From the NCBI GenBank assembly GCA_036874045.1, contig CM072336.1, forward strand, positions 7,592,501 through 7,656,500: a stretch of DNA of 64,000 nt. The letters run 5' to 3'. Made by a program: the position numbers and the translations under genes. A model generated the notes under the pieces. It was not told the origin of the DNA and searched no databases. It worked only from the letters and a program-made list of their open reading frames with translations. This stretch comes from Cymodocea nodosa. Its lineage: Eukaryota; Streptophyta; Magnoliopsida; Alismatales; Cymodoceaceae. The stretch's first letter is position 1, and every line of letters starts with the position of its first letter. Shown piece by piece: positions 43,780 to 54,743 of the stretch.

Positions 43780-44014
43780 ACAACAACAATTCAAGCTATA
43801 ATTTCACTACATAGAATTGGCCATATGAATCTTTTTCTTATGTGTATTTCAATCTATGGCCAAATTTTCAATTAAATTACATAAATTTAAATATTTCCTC
43901 GCATTCCTACCTAAATAGTTCTAGCTCTTCCTCTATTTAATTTCTATACTAATTAATTTTCCTTTTCTACATAATGTATCCTTTGACCTTTTGAGAATAT
44001 AAGCAAACTATCTA
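43780..44014 (-). pseudogene. RTE-type LINE 3' remnant, left part (split by copia)
   Basis: Shares 'caagctataat', 'gaatctttttc-tatgt-tatttcaatctat' and following sequence with 34210-34450 in intron 4. It continues at 48475-48640 on the far side of the copia element. The end corresponds to the C-terminus and 3' tail of plant RTE-clade LINEs. Confidence 0.55.
44010..44014. repeat. Target duplication ATCTA of the copia element, left copy
   Basis: The same five bases occur at 48470-48474. The uninterrupted counterpart in intron 4 (about 34460) has the corresponding sequence continuous, which supports the insertion point. Confidence 0.65.
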
Positions 44015-44234
44015 TTGAAACTAATGAACTTGTGAAAAAGAAAATTATCTTTATTAATAAAACACAAAGCCTTTTATATAGAGACTACAAAAAAGGATAT
44101 AACACAGTTTACAACACACTTAATAACTCTAAAATGGAGAACACTAAAGGTCACACATAAAAAACACCAAGGGTCACATAAAAAACACTAAGGGTTACAT
44201 TAATGCAAAATAATGTCACTCATACACAATTACA
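44015..44234 (-). repeat. 3' LTR of the copia element
   Basis: Shares 'attatctttatta-taaaacacaaa-cctttatatag' and 'gtcacattaatgca-aataatgtcactcat' with 48271-48469. The adjoining internal sequence, read on the minus strand, is agtaaaggggtattaga, a plausible polypurine tract. Confidence 0.75.
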
Positions 44235-44271
44235 TTCATTACATCTAATACCCCTTTACTCACACTCTCTC

Positions 44272-44517
44272 TCAAATTGGACAATATATGTTCATTGAAC
44301 TCAACTTGTTATAAAGAGATAAAAAAATACTATGACTCAACCCTTTGGTAAACACATCAGCTAACTCCTCAGATGAAGTATAAGGAGTGAAAATAATGTC
44401 ATTGATGACCAAATTTTGAATAAAATAATAATCAATTTCTATGTGTTTGGTACATTCATGGAATGTTTCATTCTTGACAATACAAATAACAACTTGATTA
44501 TTGCAATACATAGACAT
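44272..44517 (-). pseudogene. Copia RNase H C-terminal fragment
   Basis: 81 open codons with CNNQVVICIVKNETFHECTKH and later SEELADVFTKGL, the usual end of copia polyproteins. Upstream the frame is broken. Confidence 0.75.
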
Positions 44518-47500
44518 AAGCTCTTAAACAACTCCTAACTCCATGAGAAAGGACTTTAACGATAACGATTTTCATGCAATCTTAGTCATAGATCTGTATT
44601 ATACTTCAATAGTGGAGCAAGAAACAATATTTCGCTTTTTACTTCTCTATGTAACAAAATTACCACCTACATAAGTACAATAACTAGAGGTAGATTTTCT
44701 ATCTCATTTGTTACTTGCATATCTTGCATCAAAAAAGACCTCCATTTTCATATAATGTCCATTTGCTTGATATAACAAGTATTTGCCTAGAGTTCCTTTC
44801 ACATAAGCCAAAACTCTTTATACTCCTATTCAATGCACCTGTCTGGGCTCATACATAAATTAGTTTAATAGTCCAACCACATGTAATATCTAATCTGATA
44901 ACAGTAAAATAGGTCAACTTGTCTACTAGTCACTAGAACTACTCAAGATTATCCAACTTTTCAGAAGACAAATCTCAAAAAGGTGAATTCTACTCAATAA
45001 GTTTACATCCTAAGCAATCAATCTCAATTAATAAGTCTAGTGCATACTTCCTTTGACATAATACTATCTTTCCCTTAGAATAAAAAAATTCAATGCCTAA
45101 AAAGTATCTTGGTCGTCCCATATCCTTGATGAAAAAAACCTATGCAAAATGATCTTTTGTCTTTACAATACCAATAGCATCATCACCTATAAGAAGTATG
45201 TCATTAACATAAACTACAAGAATAATGTAATCTCGTTGAGTTTGGTAGAAGAAGATAGAGTGATTCACAATGCACTGCCAAAAGACATTAGTAAACATAA
45301 CCTGGCTAAGCTTATCAAACCACGCTCAAGGACTCTACTTTAAGTCATATAGCACCTTTTTAAACCAACATATTTGAAACTTCCCTTGAATAACATACCT
45401 AAAAAGTTGTTTCACATAAGCTTCCTTCATAAGATCGCCATAAAGAAATACATTTTTCACATCAAGTTAATGCAACTATCATTATCGATTGACTACAAGT
45501 GAGAGGAGCACATGAATAGAGTTGAAACAACCTACAAGAGAGAAGATCTCCATATAGTCTACCTCATATTCTTATATAAACCCCTGAGCAACCAAACATA
45601 CCTTGTACCGATCAACTAAGTCATCGAGTCTATATTTTACAATAAAGACCTACCTACAACAAACCACATTTGTCACCTTCAGACAGAGAACCAACTCCAA
45701 AGTACCATAAGATTGCAAAACATTTACTTCTTCATCTATAGTAATCTTCCAATGTGGTAACTATAAAACCTCCTAATATGTCCTTAGAGTAGATTCAAAG
45801 GAGATAGCTAAAGTAAAGGTATGACAAGAAGAATTCAAGTAATCATAAGAAACAAAATGGAAAATGAAATGTTGAGTACAAGATCGTATACCTTTATGAA
45901 GCACAATAGAAAGGTTTGGTGAACTGATATCCGATGAAGGCTTAAGCATAGGTAATGTAGTAGAAAAACACTCAGATATAAGTGGTTCTTGGGTAAGATC
46001 TACATCAAAGGTCTTAGTTGAATAAGCTTATAAAGTGGGTAAAGGATATTGCCATCGATGATATACTTGCAAAGAATGATTTAAAGTACTATCACCACTA
46101 GTAAAATTAGTACCAACAACCATCAAACTAGGTATAGAAACAAAAATAGTAGGATAACTATCAAGAGACAAGGAGGAACTCTCTACAAAGTAGAGGTCAT
46201 TCTCAAAGAATATGACAATAGCCAAAGTATGGCACTTCTTGATGAGAGGACGATAACAATGATAATTCTTTTAAGTCCTTGAGTAACTCACAAAAACACA
46301 TTTAATAATTAACCTAAAAAGTTTTCTATCTAAACAAAGATGATGGAGGGGAACCTCACCACCAAGAAGTGTAAAAGGTATACAATTTACAAAATAGGCA
46401 ATAAGAATAATATCAAACCATAAATATTTTAGAACATTCATTTATAGAAGAAGAGTACAGGTAATGTCAAAAAGGTGTCAATATTTATACTTTGTATCCC
46501 CATTTCATTGAGAGGTGTAAACACAAGTGGTCTAACAAAGGGTAGCATCAGATACACAAAAGTTTTGAAAATGACTACTACCAAACTCCAAGGCATTGTC
46601 AATACATAAACATTTTAGAGTAATAGAAAATTGAGTTTTAACTTCTACAAAGAAATTTTGAACCACAAATACAATATTTTAATGATCGTTTAATAAATAC
46701 ACCCAAGACACATGACTATAATCATCAACAAAGGTAATGTAGTAATGATATCTAGTGACAAATACAACACAACTCAACTCTCAAACATCGCAATGAATCA
46801 ATTCAAACATATAATAACTAGGGGCAAACTGAATACAAGAAAAGGAAGTATAACTATATTTACCTAATTGACAGGACTCACACTCAAAATTAGAATATCT
46901 ACACCATGGAGGGAACTATAAGAGTATCTAATGACTTTGTAAATGCTCTCGTTCAAGCTAGTTTACCATACTTATTACAACATTTATCCTGCTTATGTCT
47001 CATTTTTCCACAATGATGACACTTGATATTGTTGTTTCTTCTCTTTCCAATTTCACCTCACCCATGACCTTGAGAGAATGATGCAACTATAGCTAACCCA
47101 TTTGTAGTAATCTATTGAGTTGGAGTAGAAGCTCTCATCACCTTGACAAATGTGTCCTCTAAATTTGATAGACTAACTACACTAAGAACCTAACCTTTAA
47201 CTTGAGCAAAAACCTCATGATTCAACCTAATCAGAAATGTTGTCATAGCAAGTTCTTCCTTATATTGTCAATTAATCAAAACATTTGCTATAGGAAGCTA
47301 ATAAACATCTAATTCTTAAATGATGTCATAGATAATACTATAGTAATCTTATGGAGTTTAGTCACATTGCCTTAGAGTAAACAAACACTCATATGTTTGG
47401 AATGTCTTGGCAACATTTCTTTCATACTCATAAGTTTTCCTTAAAGATAATCACATTTTTTGGCAAGTCACATCATAGTAACAACTTGTGTAATCATTGG

Positions 47501-48270
47501 CCCTATACTAGCAAGCATATAGGAGATGATGGTAGCATCATCTACCAACCAATCAATCTAAGTCTCAGCCTTATCATCCAATGAATCATTTGTCAAGTAT
47601 TTCATCTTTTTATAAGCAATAACAATTATTTCAAAACTTTGAGCTTATGGCATATAATTTGGACTATTCAACTTTTCTGAAATGGGGGTAAAACTTTTAA
47701 TCGATGGATCTTTAGTAGTCATCCTACCAACCAAGGAAGTATCTGAGGTACACTAATAAAGAATGACACGATGGCAACACTTATGTTACCAAACAACAAC
47801 AATCCATGGAAACCTAAAAGGACACCACGCTAGAGAGTCGCAACCCACAAACATGCCGCACCACACCAACAAGGATGTCACTACTACACTAGTAAGGACA
47901 TCGAACGTACATCCTCTCAAACCACCTAGATTGGAGGAAAACCTAAAATCGTGTGGTACACCACTGACACACACGAATAGGTTGCAACTTAGTTCATCAA
48001 AGAATGTCGGTGAGTTGCATCATCGTCACCCTTACTACATAGGGATGAAAGGGTTGGCGTCGATCAAACCAATGTTGCCATTGTCACTACATAGAGGTGA
48101 AAAAATGGACCATCAAACAAAGTAACACCACCACTGATGTAGGAACTAATTAGATGGAACAAGAACGTTGGAGAAAAGGGAGGTAGGGGAGAGGGGAGGG
48201 GTCAATGGTTGGGTGAAACGAGGGTGAAGAGAAGAAAAAAAAACTAGTTTACAATTGCTCTGATACTATG

Positions 48271-48469
48271 TTGAAACTATTAAAATGATAAAAGAAAAAA
48301 TTATCTTTATTAACAAAACACAAAACCTCTTATATAGAAACTATAAGAAAGAATACAACATAGTTTACAACACACATAATAACTCTAACATAGAGAACAC
48401 CAAACCACACATAGGAAACACCAAGGGTCACATTAATGCATAATAATGTCACTCATGCTTAATTACACA
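48271..48469 (-). repeat. 5' LTR of the copia element
   Basis: Partner of 44015-44234; followed by the target duplication ATCTA (48470-48474). The primer binding site is adjacent, at 48257-48267. Confidence 0.75.
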
Positions 48470-48474
48470 ATCTA

Positions 48475-48640
48475 AGATGATTTTTTGTTATTTTATCTTC
48501 AATTAATGCAACTCTTATTCTATTTGTAATAAAATAATTTTGTTTCAATTTATCTCTTAAGTATTATTACTCATTCATCTAAACATACATTTTTCAATAA
48601 TATTAACTTTTTATTGATGATTCTACTTTACAATCTAACA
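48475..48640 (-). pseudogene. RTE-type LINE 3' remnant, right part
   Basis: Continues the sequence interrupted at 44014; aligns with 34470-34620 in intron 4 (for example 'attctatttgtaataaaat' against 'actctatccttaataaaat'). Confidence 0.5.
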
Positions 48641-49989
48641 TTCTAAGCAAACCACAGGGATACAAATAAATTTATAATGATCCACCCTCAACCAAGGCTA
48701 CATCTACTCTTCAAGTACCATGCTTAGGTGCCTACACTAATTCTAATATTATAAACCAACACCTCATCAAATAAAAATTCTTAGTATATCACCAAGTAAT
48801 CTCTCCTTACAATTTAAAGAATCTTCGCCACAACCTAATGAGGTAAGTTATGCAAAATTAACTTATAAACTTTATAGTGCTAAATCCCTTTAGCTTTCTC
48901 TCCACTTAGTTGATACTTGTGAATATTCGATAAAGCTCTAAAGTGCAAGTGTTACCTTGTGGGAGAGTACAAAAAAATTTTAGCCCTCAAATAATGTGAA
49001 TAGTGCACAAGAGAAATTGTAGAAGATGTGTATAATCCAAGACTGATAGAGGTGTATATATAAAGTTAGGTAGCCTATAGGTGCATGTGCAACAACTAGA
49101 AATATCTTTCAACCACTAGTACAGTATACCATTTTCCTATCAGTATCCCATTGAATTGGTATACAATTAGGTGAAATGGTATGCCTCCTCCAAATGATTT
49201 AGCACTCTCACAAAATCAATAAGTTGATTGGTAAAAATGTAAAATCAATGTCATTTTTGCTTCAAAGAGAAGTTACACTTCTGTTTCAAAAAAATATACT
49301 GATACCTAAAATTGGTTATCGTTTTTGTTCCAAAGTCAAGCTGTACTTCTAGCCCACTAAACAATATTCCATTTTGTGCTGGAGAGAGTATTGAGTTAGA
49401 CTCCTATTTATACCACTTCAAATGATATTTCTAAATTTATGTAGGTACTCTTAAGCATCATGTATGAAGATTCTAGATTGAGAAAGTTTTATTTAGAGAT
49501 TTACCAAAGATTTACATTTGTCCTAGGACATCATAACTCAAAATACATCAATAATACAAGTCTTTTTAAAAAACTAATAGTGTAATGCTCGAAAACCCTT
49601 CTTTGCTTGGTTTGCATCTATTGATTCTCCTTGGAAATTTTTTTTACTTTTCTTTGTTTAGAATCTTGCTTGACCTTACTTCCTTAATGATTTTCTTTAG
49701 TTCTTGTTTATGATCCTGCTTTGCATCTCTTTCTTATATTCCCTACAACAAGCTTAATGAATACAACAATATATTTATTATTAGGTTTTGTATGATCAAA
49801 ACTAATTGAAAGAAATTTTCCTAACAAATAGTTAAGAGAGCAGTAGCTTTATGGGATGCAAAGTAAGCAACTTTTTGACTAAATATCTAGGGTTTCCATT
49901 GCCCTAAAAATCTATCTCAACAATTGATTGAATGGCAATGATTGATGATTGACAAGTTTGAACAAAAGTTAGTGTTGGCAAATTGCTGT

Positions 49990-50470
49990 CTAGTGGCAAA
50001 CTTATATTGATTTCTTCAATCTAGTCCAATCTATCAATCTACCACCTACTAAGATCCTTGTGATGATGGCTAACCATTTGGAACAAATTGCAAGACAATT
50101 TCTATGGAAGGATGGGAAGAAAGGGAATTACAGTGGCTATAGTTTGGTTGCATTGAGTAAATTTTGAGAATCAAAAAAGGGAGGCAACCGAGGTTTGAGA
50201 AACTGTGATTTTAACTTGGATTTGCTTAGCAGATGTGGCAATTTACCTAAGATAGAGGGAAGGGTGGGGGTTCATGGTGGCAAGTGGTTGAAGTGTTATA
50301 AAGGGAGGATAGATGGCATGGTTGGGAACCAAATTGAGGTGACAGGCATTTGTTGAAGGTTGTTAGACGTGGGGAAGATTGTTAAGAGTGGTTCAAGCTT
50401 GGTGGAGGTAAGTCAGTGAGGTTTCAGCAAGATGTGTGTATTGGTTGCATGTAATCTCCATGTGAGGTAG
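49990..50470 (+). pseudogene. L1-type LINE RT fragment in intron 2
   Basis: Plus-strand reading gives PPTKILVMMANHLEQIARQF followed by LWKDGKKGNYSGYSLVAL, then GGNRGLRNCDFNLDLLSR. This is the end of the RT region of plant L1 elements (I----I-R-FLW-G...GG-G--). Stops and frame changes are present. Orientation is opposite to the host gene. Confidence 0.55.
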
Positions 50471-50949
50471 ATATGTGTATTGGTTGCATGGACCTCTGGT
50501 TATGTTGCTCATTCTAAGGTAGAATAATTTGATTGAGCTCCTTTTTAAGTTGGAAAAACACTATTTTAGAAGAAAATTGAGCCAAGTGTAAAAAAGCTAG
50601 CATTTTCAAAATGCTAGTGTTTTTGAATTAAAAATACTGATTTTAAAAAATCTGGAGGGAAGCTTTTGAAAAAGATCAACTTCTTTTCCATCTTGACCTT
50701 AGAAAATCTTTTAAAAATAATACCAATCATTATTTACAACCTATGCCATCGATTTGCTATGTAATTTCTCTAACACGAGAATATATTTTTTTAATATTTT
50801 ATACAAGTAGGGTAGCAAAATGTAGAGAAAAATTGCAATTGTATCCTAACTCATTAAAAATTTACAAAGTACAATTAGGAAGTTTCCTTTATATTATATA
50901 TAATATAATAATAAACTATATGTAATATATCACATTTATATGATAATAC

Positions 50950-51423
50950 CTGATATATTATCACGGATTTTTGCACCAACCACCCTCCCAGTTGCCTTAT
51001 CTTTGATAAGAGATACAACTTCTGCATAATTCAGCACTGCAGCACCAGCTAAAGCAGCAGTACATGCCAGTCCAACATTGAGTCGTGAATCATTCATCTG
51101 TCCATCATAGTAAACAACCGTTCCTCTCAAGCTTTTTCCACCACCATTTCTTGCTAGTGTTGGAAATAGATCAATTGACTCTTCCACAGAATAATAGCGT
51201 GACAGATGCAGCATACGCCTACCAGCAACCACATCATACAATTTCAATCCCATCCAATAATAAACAGCCTCGATCCAACTAAAACAAGGAGTCATGCAAG
51301 GGAGTGCATTGCATAAGTGTGGGGCATTTTCTATAACTTGTTTGCGCTCCTTCAGTGCATGGAAAACAAGTTTCAACTGTCCATAATCCAAGTTAAAGAC
51401 AGCCTTCTCTAAGTACCTAACGC
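50950..51423 (-). CDS. SDP6: FAD-dependent glycerol-3-phosphate dehydrogenase, exon 2
   Basis: Codes residues 117-274. It begins after CTGCAG with a split Gly codon followed by VRYLEKAVFNLDYGQLKLVF, then ENAPHLCNALPCMTPCF, LHLSRYYSVEESIDLFP and TVVYYDGQMNDSRLNVGLA. These are continuous strongly conserved family blocks. The donor is TCAG|GTATTA. Confidence 0.95.
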
Positions 51424-52424
51424 CTGCAGGATTGGTAAAAAAATGTGTATATTACTGACGGGAAAATATTGAAATAGAATATTAAATGAAGAATCAAATT
51501 TTAAAAAGAAAATCAAGATTCATGTACTGAATTTAAATGTTAAATTTTAACACAAAATGTCTAATCTTTCAGATCTTGCTATCATAATGCCAATTTCATT
51601 GCTTCTGTTCCAGCCTGGAAAAAAATGCAAAGGGTAACTTGGAATGGAAAAAGTGGAAGCGAATCACACGAAACAACTAAATCTAGAGTTGTGTAATAGA
51701 AGTACAAACAAATGACACACGTTGTAAGATGTAGATCACGCAACCATATGGACCGGGAAAATTAGCTAAATTATTAGTCTTGCTCACTTATGGGGGTGAG
51801 TCAGAAGACAAATTAATCATGGGTGCTCTATGTGGAGTATGTTGATTAAAAGAAACCCCTGAAAGTAAAAAGGAAAACGGAAAAGAATGTGACAAGCATT
51901 TGCACCCCAATGATCCAGAAAATCCCTAAAGGAGAATGTGAGAAGCAGTTGCACACGACTGATCCAGAAAACCCCTAAAAGAGGATAAATCGGTCTGAAA
52001 GTTCTAGTTCTTCAACACTATTACGGTGACCAACTTTCCCACTCAACTGGCTCCAAAAGAATCTCAGAACAGATCACTCCAGTTTCAAGTCCTAATTCCT
52101 CCCACCAATTCAAATAAGCTGCAACAGACATGTGGCACAGATCAATGGTAAGCGACGCCACAATAACCAGCTCATCAAACACATCTACTGGGTAGAGCAT
52201 ACAGAGAATAAAGAATCACTTGCCCAACTAACAATCGATAAGGAAACAAATCGTCGTTCAGAAACCCACATATATTTTGCAACAAACCGTCATAGTCAAA
52301 TTGTAGCAATTACCAACTTCAAAGCAGAGTAACTATTTTTTTAAAAAAGGAAAAGAAAAAAAAAAAGGAAATTCCGACTTTTTGCGTGTGACCGTGGGAA
52401 AAGCCACCACATTCGCACACGGAC
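51424..52424 (-). other. Intron 1 of the dehydrogenase gene (1001 bp)
   Basis: Donor GGAG|GTCCGT at 52424, acceptor CTGCAG at 51424. No mobile element recognised. A 66-codon frame at 52132-52332 on the plus strand is likely chance. Confidence 0.85.
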
Positions 52425-52773
52425 CTCCATGGACGAGCTTGGTGGACCTCGACGAGGTGCCGGATGAGAAGTCCTCCCTCTCCACCAAGCCAACCCGGAG
52501 CCCACGCGAGACGGCGTCAAGCGCCACGCCGCATCCAGTAGCGCCGCCACCAACAACAAGCACGTCGAAGGGATCGATCGAGGTGGACCCGAGGAACGCG
52601 GATCGCTGGGCCTCCCGGGACGGCACGGCACCCAGGGGATCGACGATCTTTCTCCGGAACCTTTCGAGGGCGGCGTCCTCTGCCCCGACCGTGGGGTGGT
52701 AGAGCGCGACGGTCACCGCAGCGGCGGAGATCGTGGCCAGCCCGCGGATGGCGCGCAGGCGAGAGGACGCCAT
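52425..52773 (-). CDS. SDP6: FAD-dependent glycerol-3-phosphate dehydrogenase (mitochondrial), exon 1 and gene overview
   Basis: The enzyme oxidises glycerol 3-phosphate to dihydroxyacetone phosphate at the outer face of the inner mitochondrial membrane and passes electrons through FAD to ubiquinone. In plants it is needed to use glycerol from stored oil. Exon 1 codes residues 1-116. It starts [20 protein letters not shown], an Arg-rich presequence, and contains the FAD Rossmann motif GGGATG (75-80) in the family signature [19 protein letters not shown]98 ends the second strand, and [13 protein letters not shown] follows. The six exons (349, 474, 332, 161, 259 and 303 bases) join in phase to 625 codons plus stop, close to the roughly 630 of Arabidopsis, with GT-AG at every junction and no stop. 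Exon 1 is GC-rich, unlike the rest. The gene spans 19.5 kb. No EF-hands follow the catalytic domain, as is usual in plants. Confidence 0.95.
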
Positions 52774-52840
52774 GGGGAGGAAGGAAGAGAAGGAGATGGA
52801 AATTTCCTGTGCTTGCTATATTTGTTTTTGTTGTAAATGA
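52774..52840 (-). promoter_or_regulatory. Leader and proximal promoter of the dehydrogenase gene
   Basis: A purine-rich run in plus-strand notation (ggggaggaaggaagagaaggagatgg, pyrimidine-rich in the mRNA sense) lies next to the ATG, consistent with a 5' UTR. The minus strand has AAATATAGC at about 52816-52824 as a weak TATA candidate. The start site is inferred. Confidence 0.3.
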
Positions 52841-52844
52841 ACGC

Positions 52845-52860
52845 TGACGCATGAACGTCA
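52845..52860. promoter_or_regulatory. Paired TGACG motifs upstream of the dehydrogenase start
   Basis: TGACGCATGAACGTCA is an imperfect palindrome of two TGACG cores, the kind bound by plant bZIP (TGA-type) factors. It lies 72-87 bases upstream of the ATG. Binding is inferred only. Confidence 0.3.
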
Positions 52861-54743
52861 CTGGATGGTTGGCGGATTATCTTTTCCGACAATGGTCAAG
52901 TTCCTTAGTTTATTACATTTAAATTTTCATAAACACAAAATTAATAATGATAATGTTCTAAAACATGAATTTGAATCTAAATTTAAAATCATCCGTAGTA
53001 TCTATTATTAATATCTAAAGGTCATTTTTAACAACCGTTTTTACCGACCTCTCTATATTTCATCGTATATAAGAGATAAGTAAGTTTTCTATGCACTCAC
53101 AATTAAATTATCGTGGACATACTTAATGGAAGGTTAAGATATCATATTATTGTGGGTGTCTTTTTAATAAAGGATGGAACGAGTGGGGATGTGGGTGCAC
53201 GGAAGCTCGCATGTAGAATGGAGAGGACGTGAAAGCTCACGTGCGAAATGGAAACATTGAAGGCCATGGAAGCCCAGACATGGAACGAAAATGCACACAC
53301 AAATACATGACGGAGATGTGCAACACGAAGAGGACTCCACGTGTGCAGAAAAAATTTTAAAAAAAAAAGAACGCTCGCAACCAACATATGCATCGCTCTC
53401 ATATATATTATGATAGGTGGTAGTACATTACTATCACAGGTACATAATGAAACATACACATCAAACATAGGATTCTTCGATTTTATAAAAAAGGTCTAAC
53501 TATTCCTCTACAAATACTACTAATATATATATATATATAATTAAGAATAATAATCAAGTAAGGTTGTCAATTTTACTTGGTATTCATTGAATATAAGTCA
53601 GGTTCAATCCAATAAAAGCTTTCAAACTTACAGCAAACGAACTTATATATATATGAGTTTGAACGTAATTTTAGGTTCGTTTGGGTAAACAAGTCAAGCT
53701 TTTAAACATTATTAGTTCAATGTGGTTCGATTCAGTTTATACTTATTTAAAATTTATTAATATGATCTTTTGTGGTATATATTTGTAGTGTCATGGTTAT
53801 AAAATATGCAAATTAGACAATATGAATTTATATACTTTTTCTTGAAAAATCCATGTAAAAATTCGAATTTTCAGTTAATGTTAGGTTTGTTTAGATAAAA
53901 ATGTCAAAATTGAAAGCTGCTGGCTCGAGCTCGTCAAACCCAGCCGAGACAGTCATCTCCCGCAGGATCAATCGTCTATTCCACGTAGCCAAGAATATTG
54001 AAATATTATTTTATCATTATTAGAAGTGGATAATATGAAAATATTTAAATAAATTAAAAAAAAAAGAAAAGAAAAGAAAAAAACATGTGCGCGGAGCTTA
54101 GTTTTAAGACACGACAGAAAAATAAATCAACACAGTAAAAAGAAGTGGTCTAGATTTCGACGACAGACTCACCACTTCCTTCAATCATAAAAAATGCTCT
54201 ACTTTCAAATGGTGCTTTCTAAGAATCACAAATTAACAACTCATAACGTTACGTCACATTTGTTTGCACGTGCATCATTCGTATGAGATTGATTCCATGC
54301 AATAAATGTGTAAATAAATTACTACTACTAAAATTAACCCTTAAAGAAGTACCAGGGAGTTTTTTACGTTATCAAACGCAATATGCATGGTCTCGCGTCA
54401 CGCACATGATCGTAGCAAATACTATTTTATTATTTTCAAATTTTAAAGGAGAAGAAAAGGAATGATGCAGCACGCGTGACCGCCTGGTAAGTTGTTGGCA
54501 CCGTATACCTGTTGTCGATTATAATATTTTATATTAACTTATAGCTAAAAATATATTAACTTAAATATATTAATAAAAGTAAAGATTAAATCAAAAATAA
54601 ATATTCGATATCTGTGAGATGCCATGGCCATGTTCCTTGAAAGTCTGCTTCTGTCGATGCATAGTAATGATCGTGGACTTTTGAAGGTATCAGTACATGT
54701 TTATCTTCGAAAATTAAAATGATATTACATGATAGAAAAATTT
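52861..54743. other. Intergenic AT-rich region
   Basis: No gene recognised. It contains (TA)n runs near 53525-53540 and 53647-53662, and a short A/G tract at 54055-54080. A 108-codon minus-strand frame at 53142-53468 matches nothing known. Confidence 0.4.

Larger units (their letters stand above)
44015..48469 (-). mobile_element. Ty1/copia element (4.45 kb) inside intron 2, decayed
   Basis: LTRs of about 200 bp at 44015-44234 and 48271-48469, minus-strand orientation. Next to the right LTR the minus strand reads TATCAGAGC (48257-48265), the initiator-Met tRNA primer site. From high to low coordinates, recognisable pieces are a Gag zinc knuckle CHHCGKMRHKQDKC (about 46985-47030), an RT block with YVND-ILLIGDD (YVND at 45200-45211), and the C-terminal RNase H block (44272-44517; CNNQVVICIVKNETFHECTKH, then EELADVFTKGL). 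Many stops interrupt the frame. RT has Asn at the first catalytic Asp of the usual YVDD. It lies in the same orientation as the host gene. Confidence 0.8.
43696..50949 (-). other. Intron 2 of the dehydrogenase gene (7254 bp)
   Basis: Donor ATCAG|GTATTA at 50949, acceptor at 43696. It holds an RTE LINE 3' remnant (43780-44014 and 48475-48640), a complete copia element (44015-48469) inserted into it, and an L1 fragment (49990-50470). Stretches 48641-49989 and 50471-50949 hold nothing I recognise. Confidence 0.85.

Noticed and set aside
47763-48125. Plus-strand 120-codon frame inside the copia element
   Set aside because: Opposite in orientation to the element and without recognisable domains; likely a chance frame in Gag-region sequence.
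52341-52861. Long open frames overlapping SDP6 exon 1 on both strands (52341-52631, 52382-52702, 52517-52861)
   Set aside because: They are by-products of the GC-rich exon 1; the 52425-52773 frame matches the enzyme family and splices in phase.
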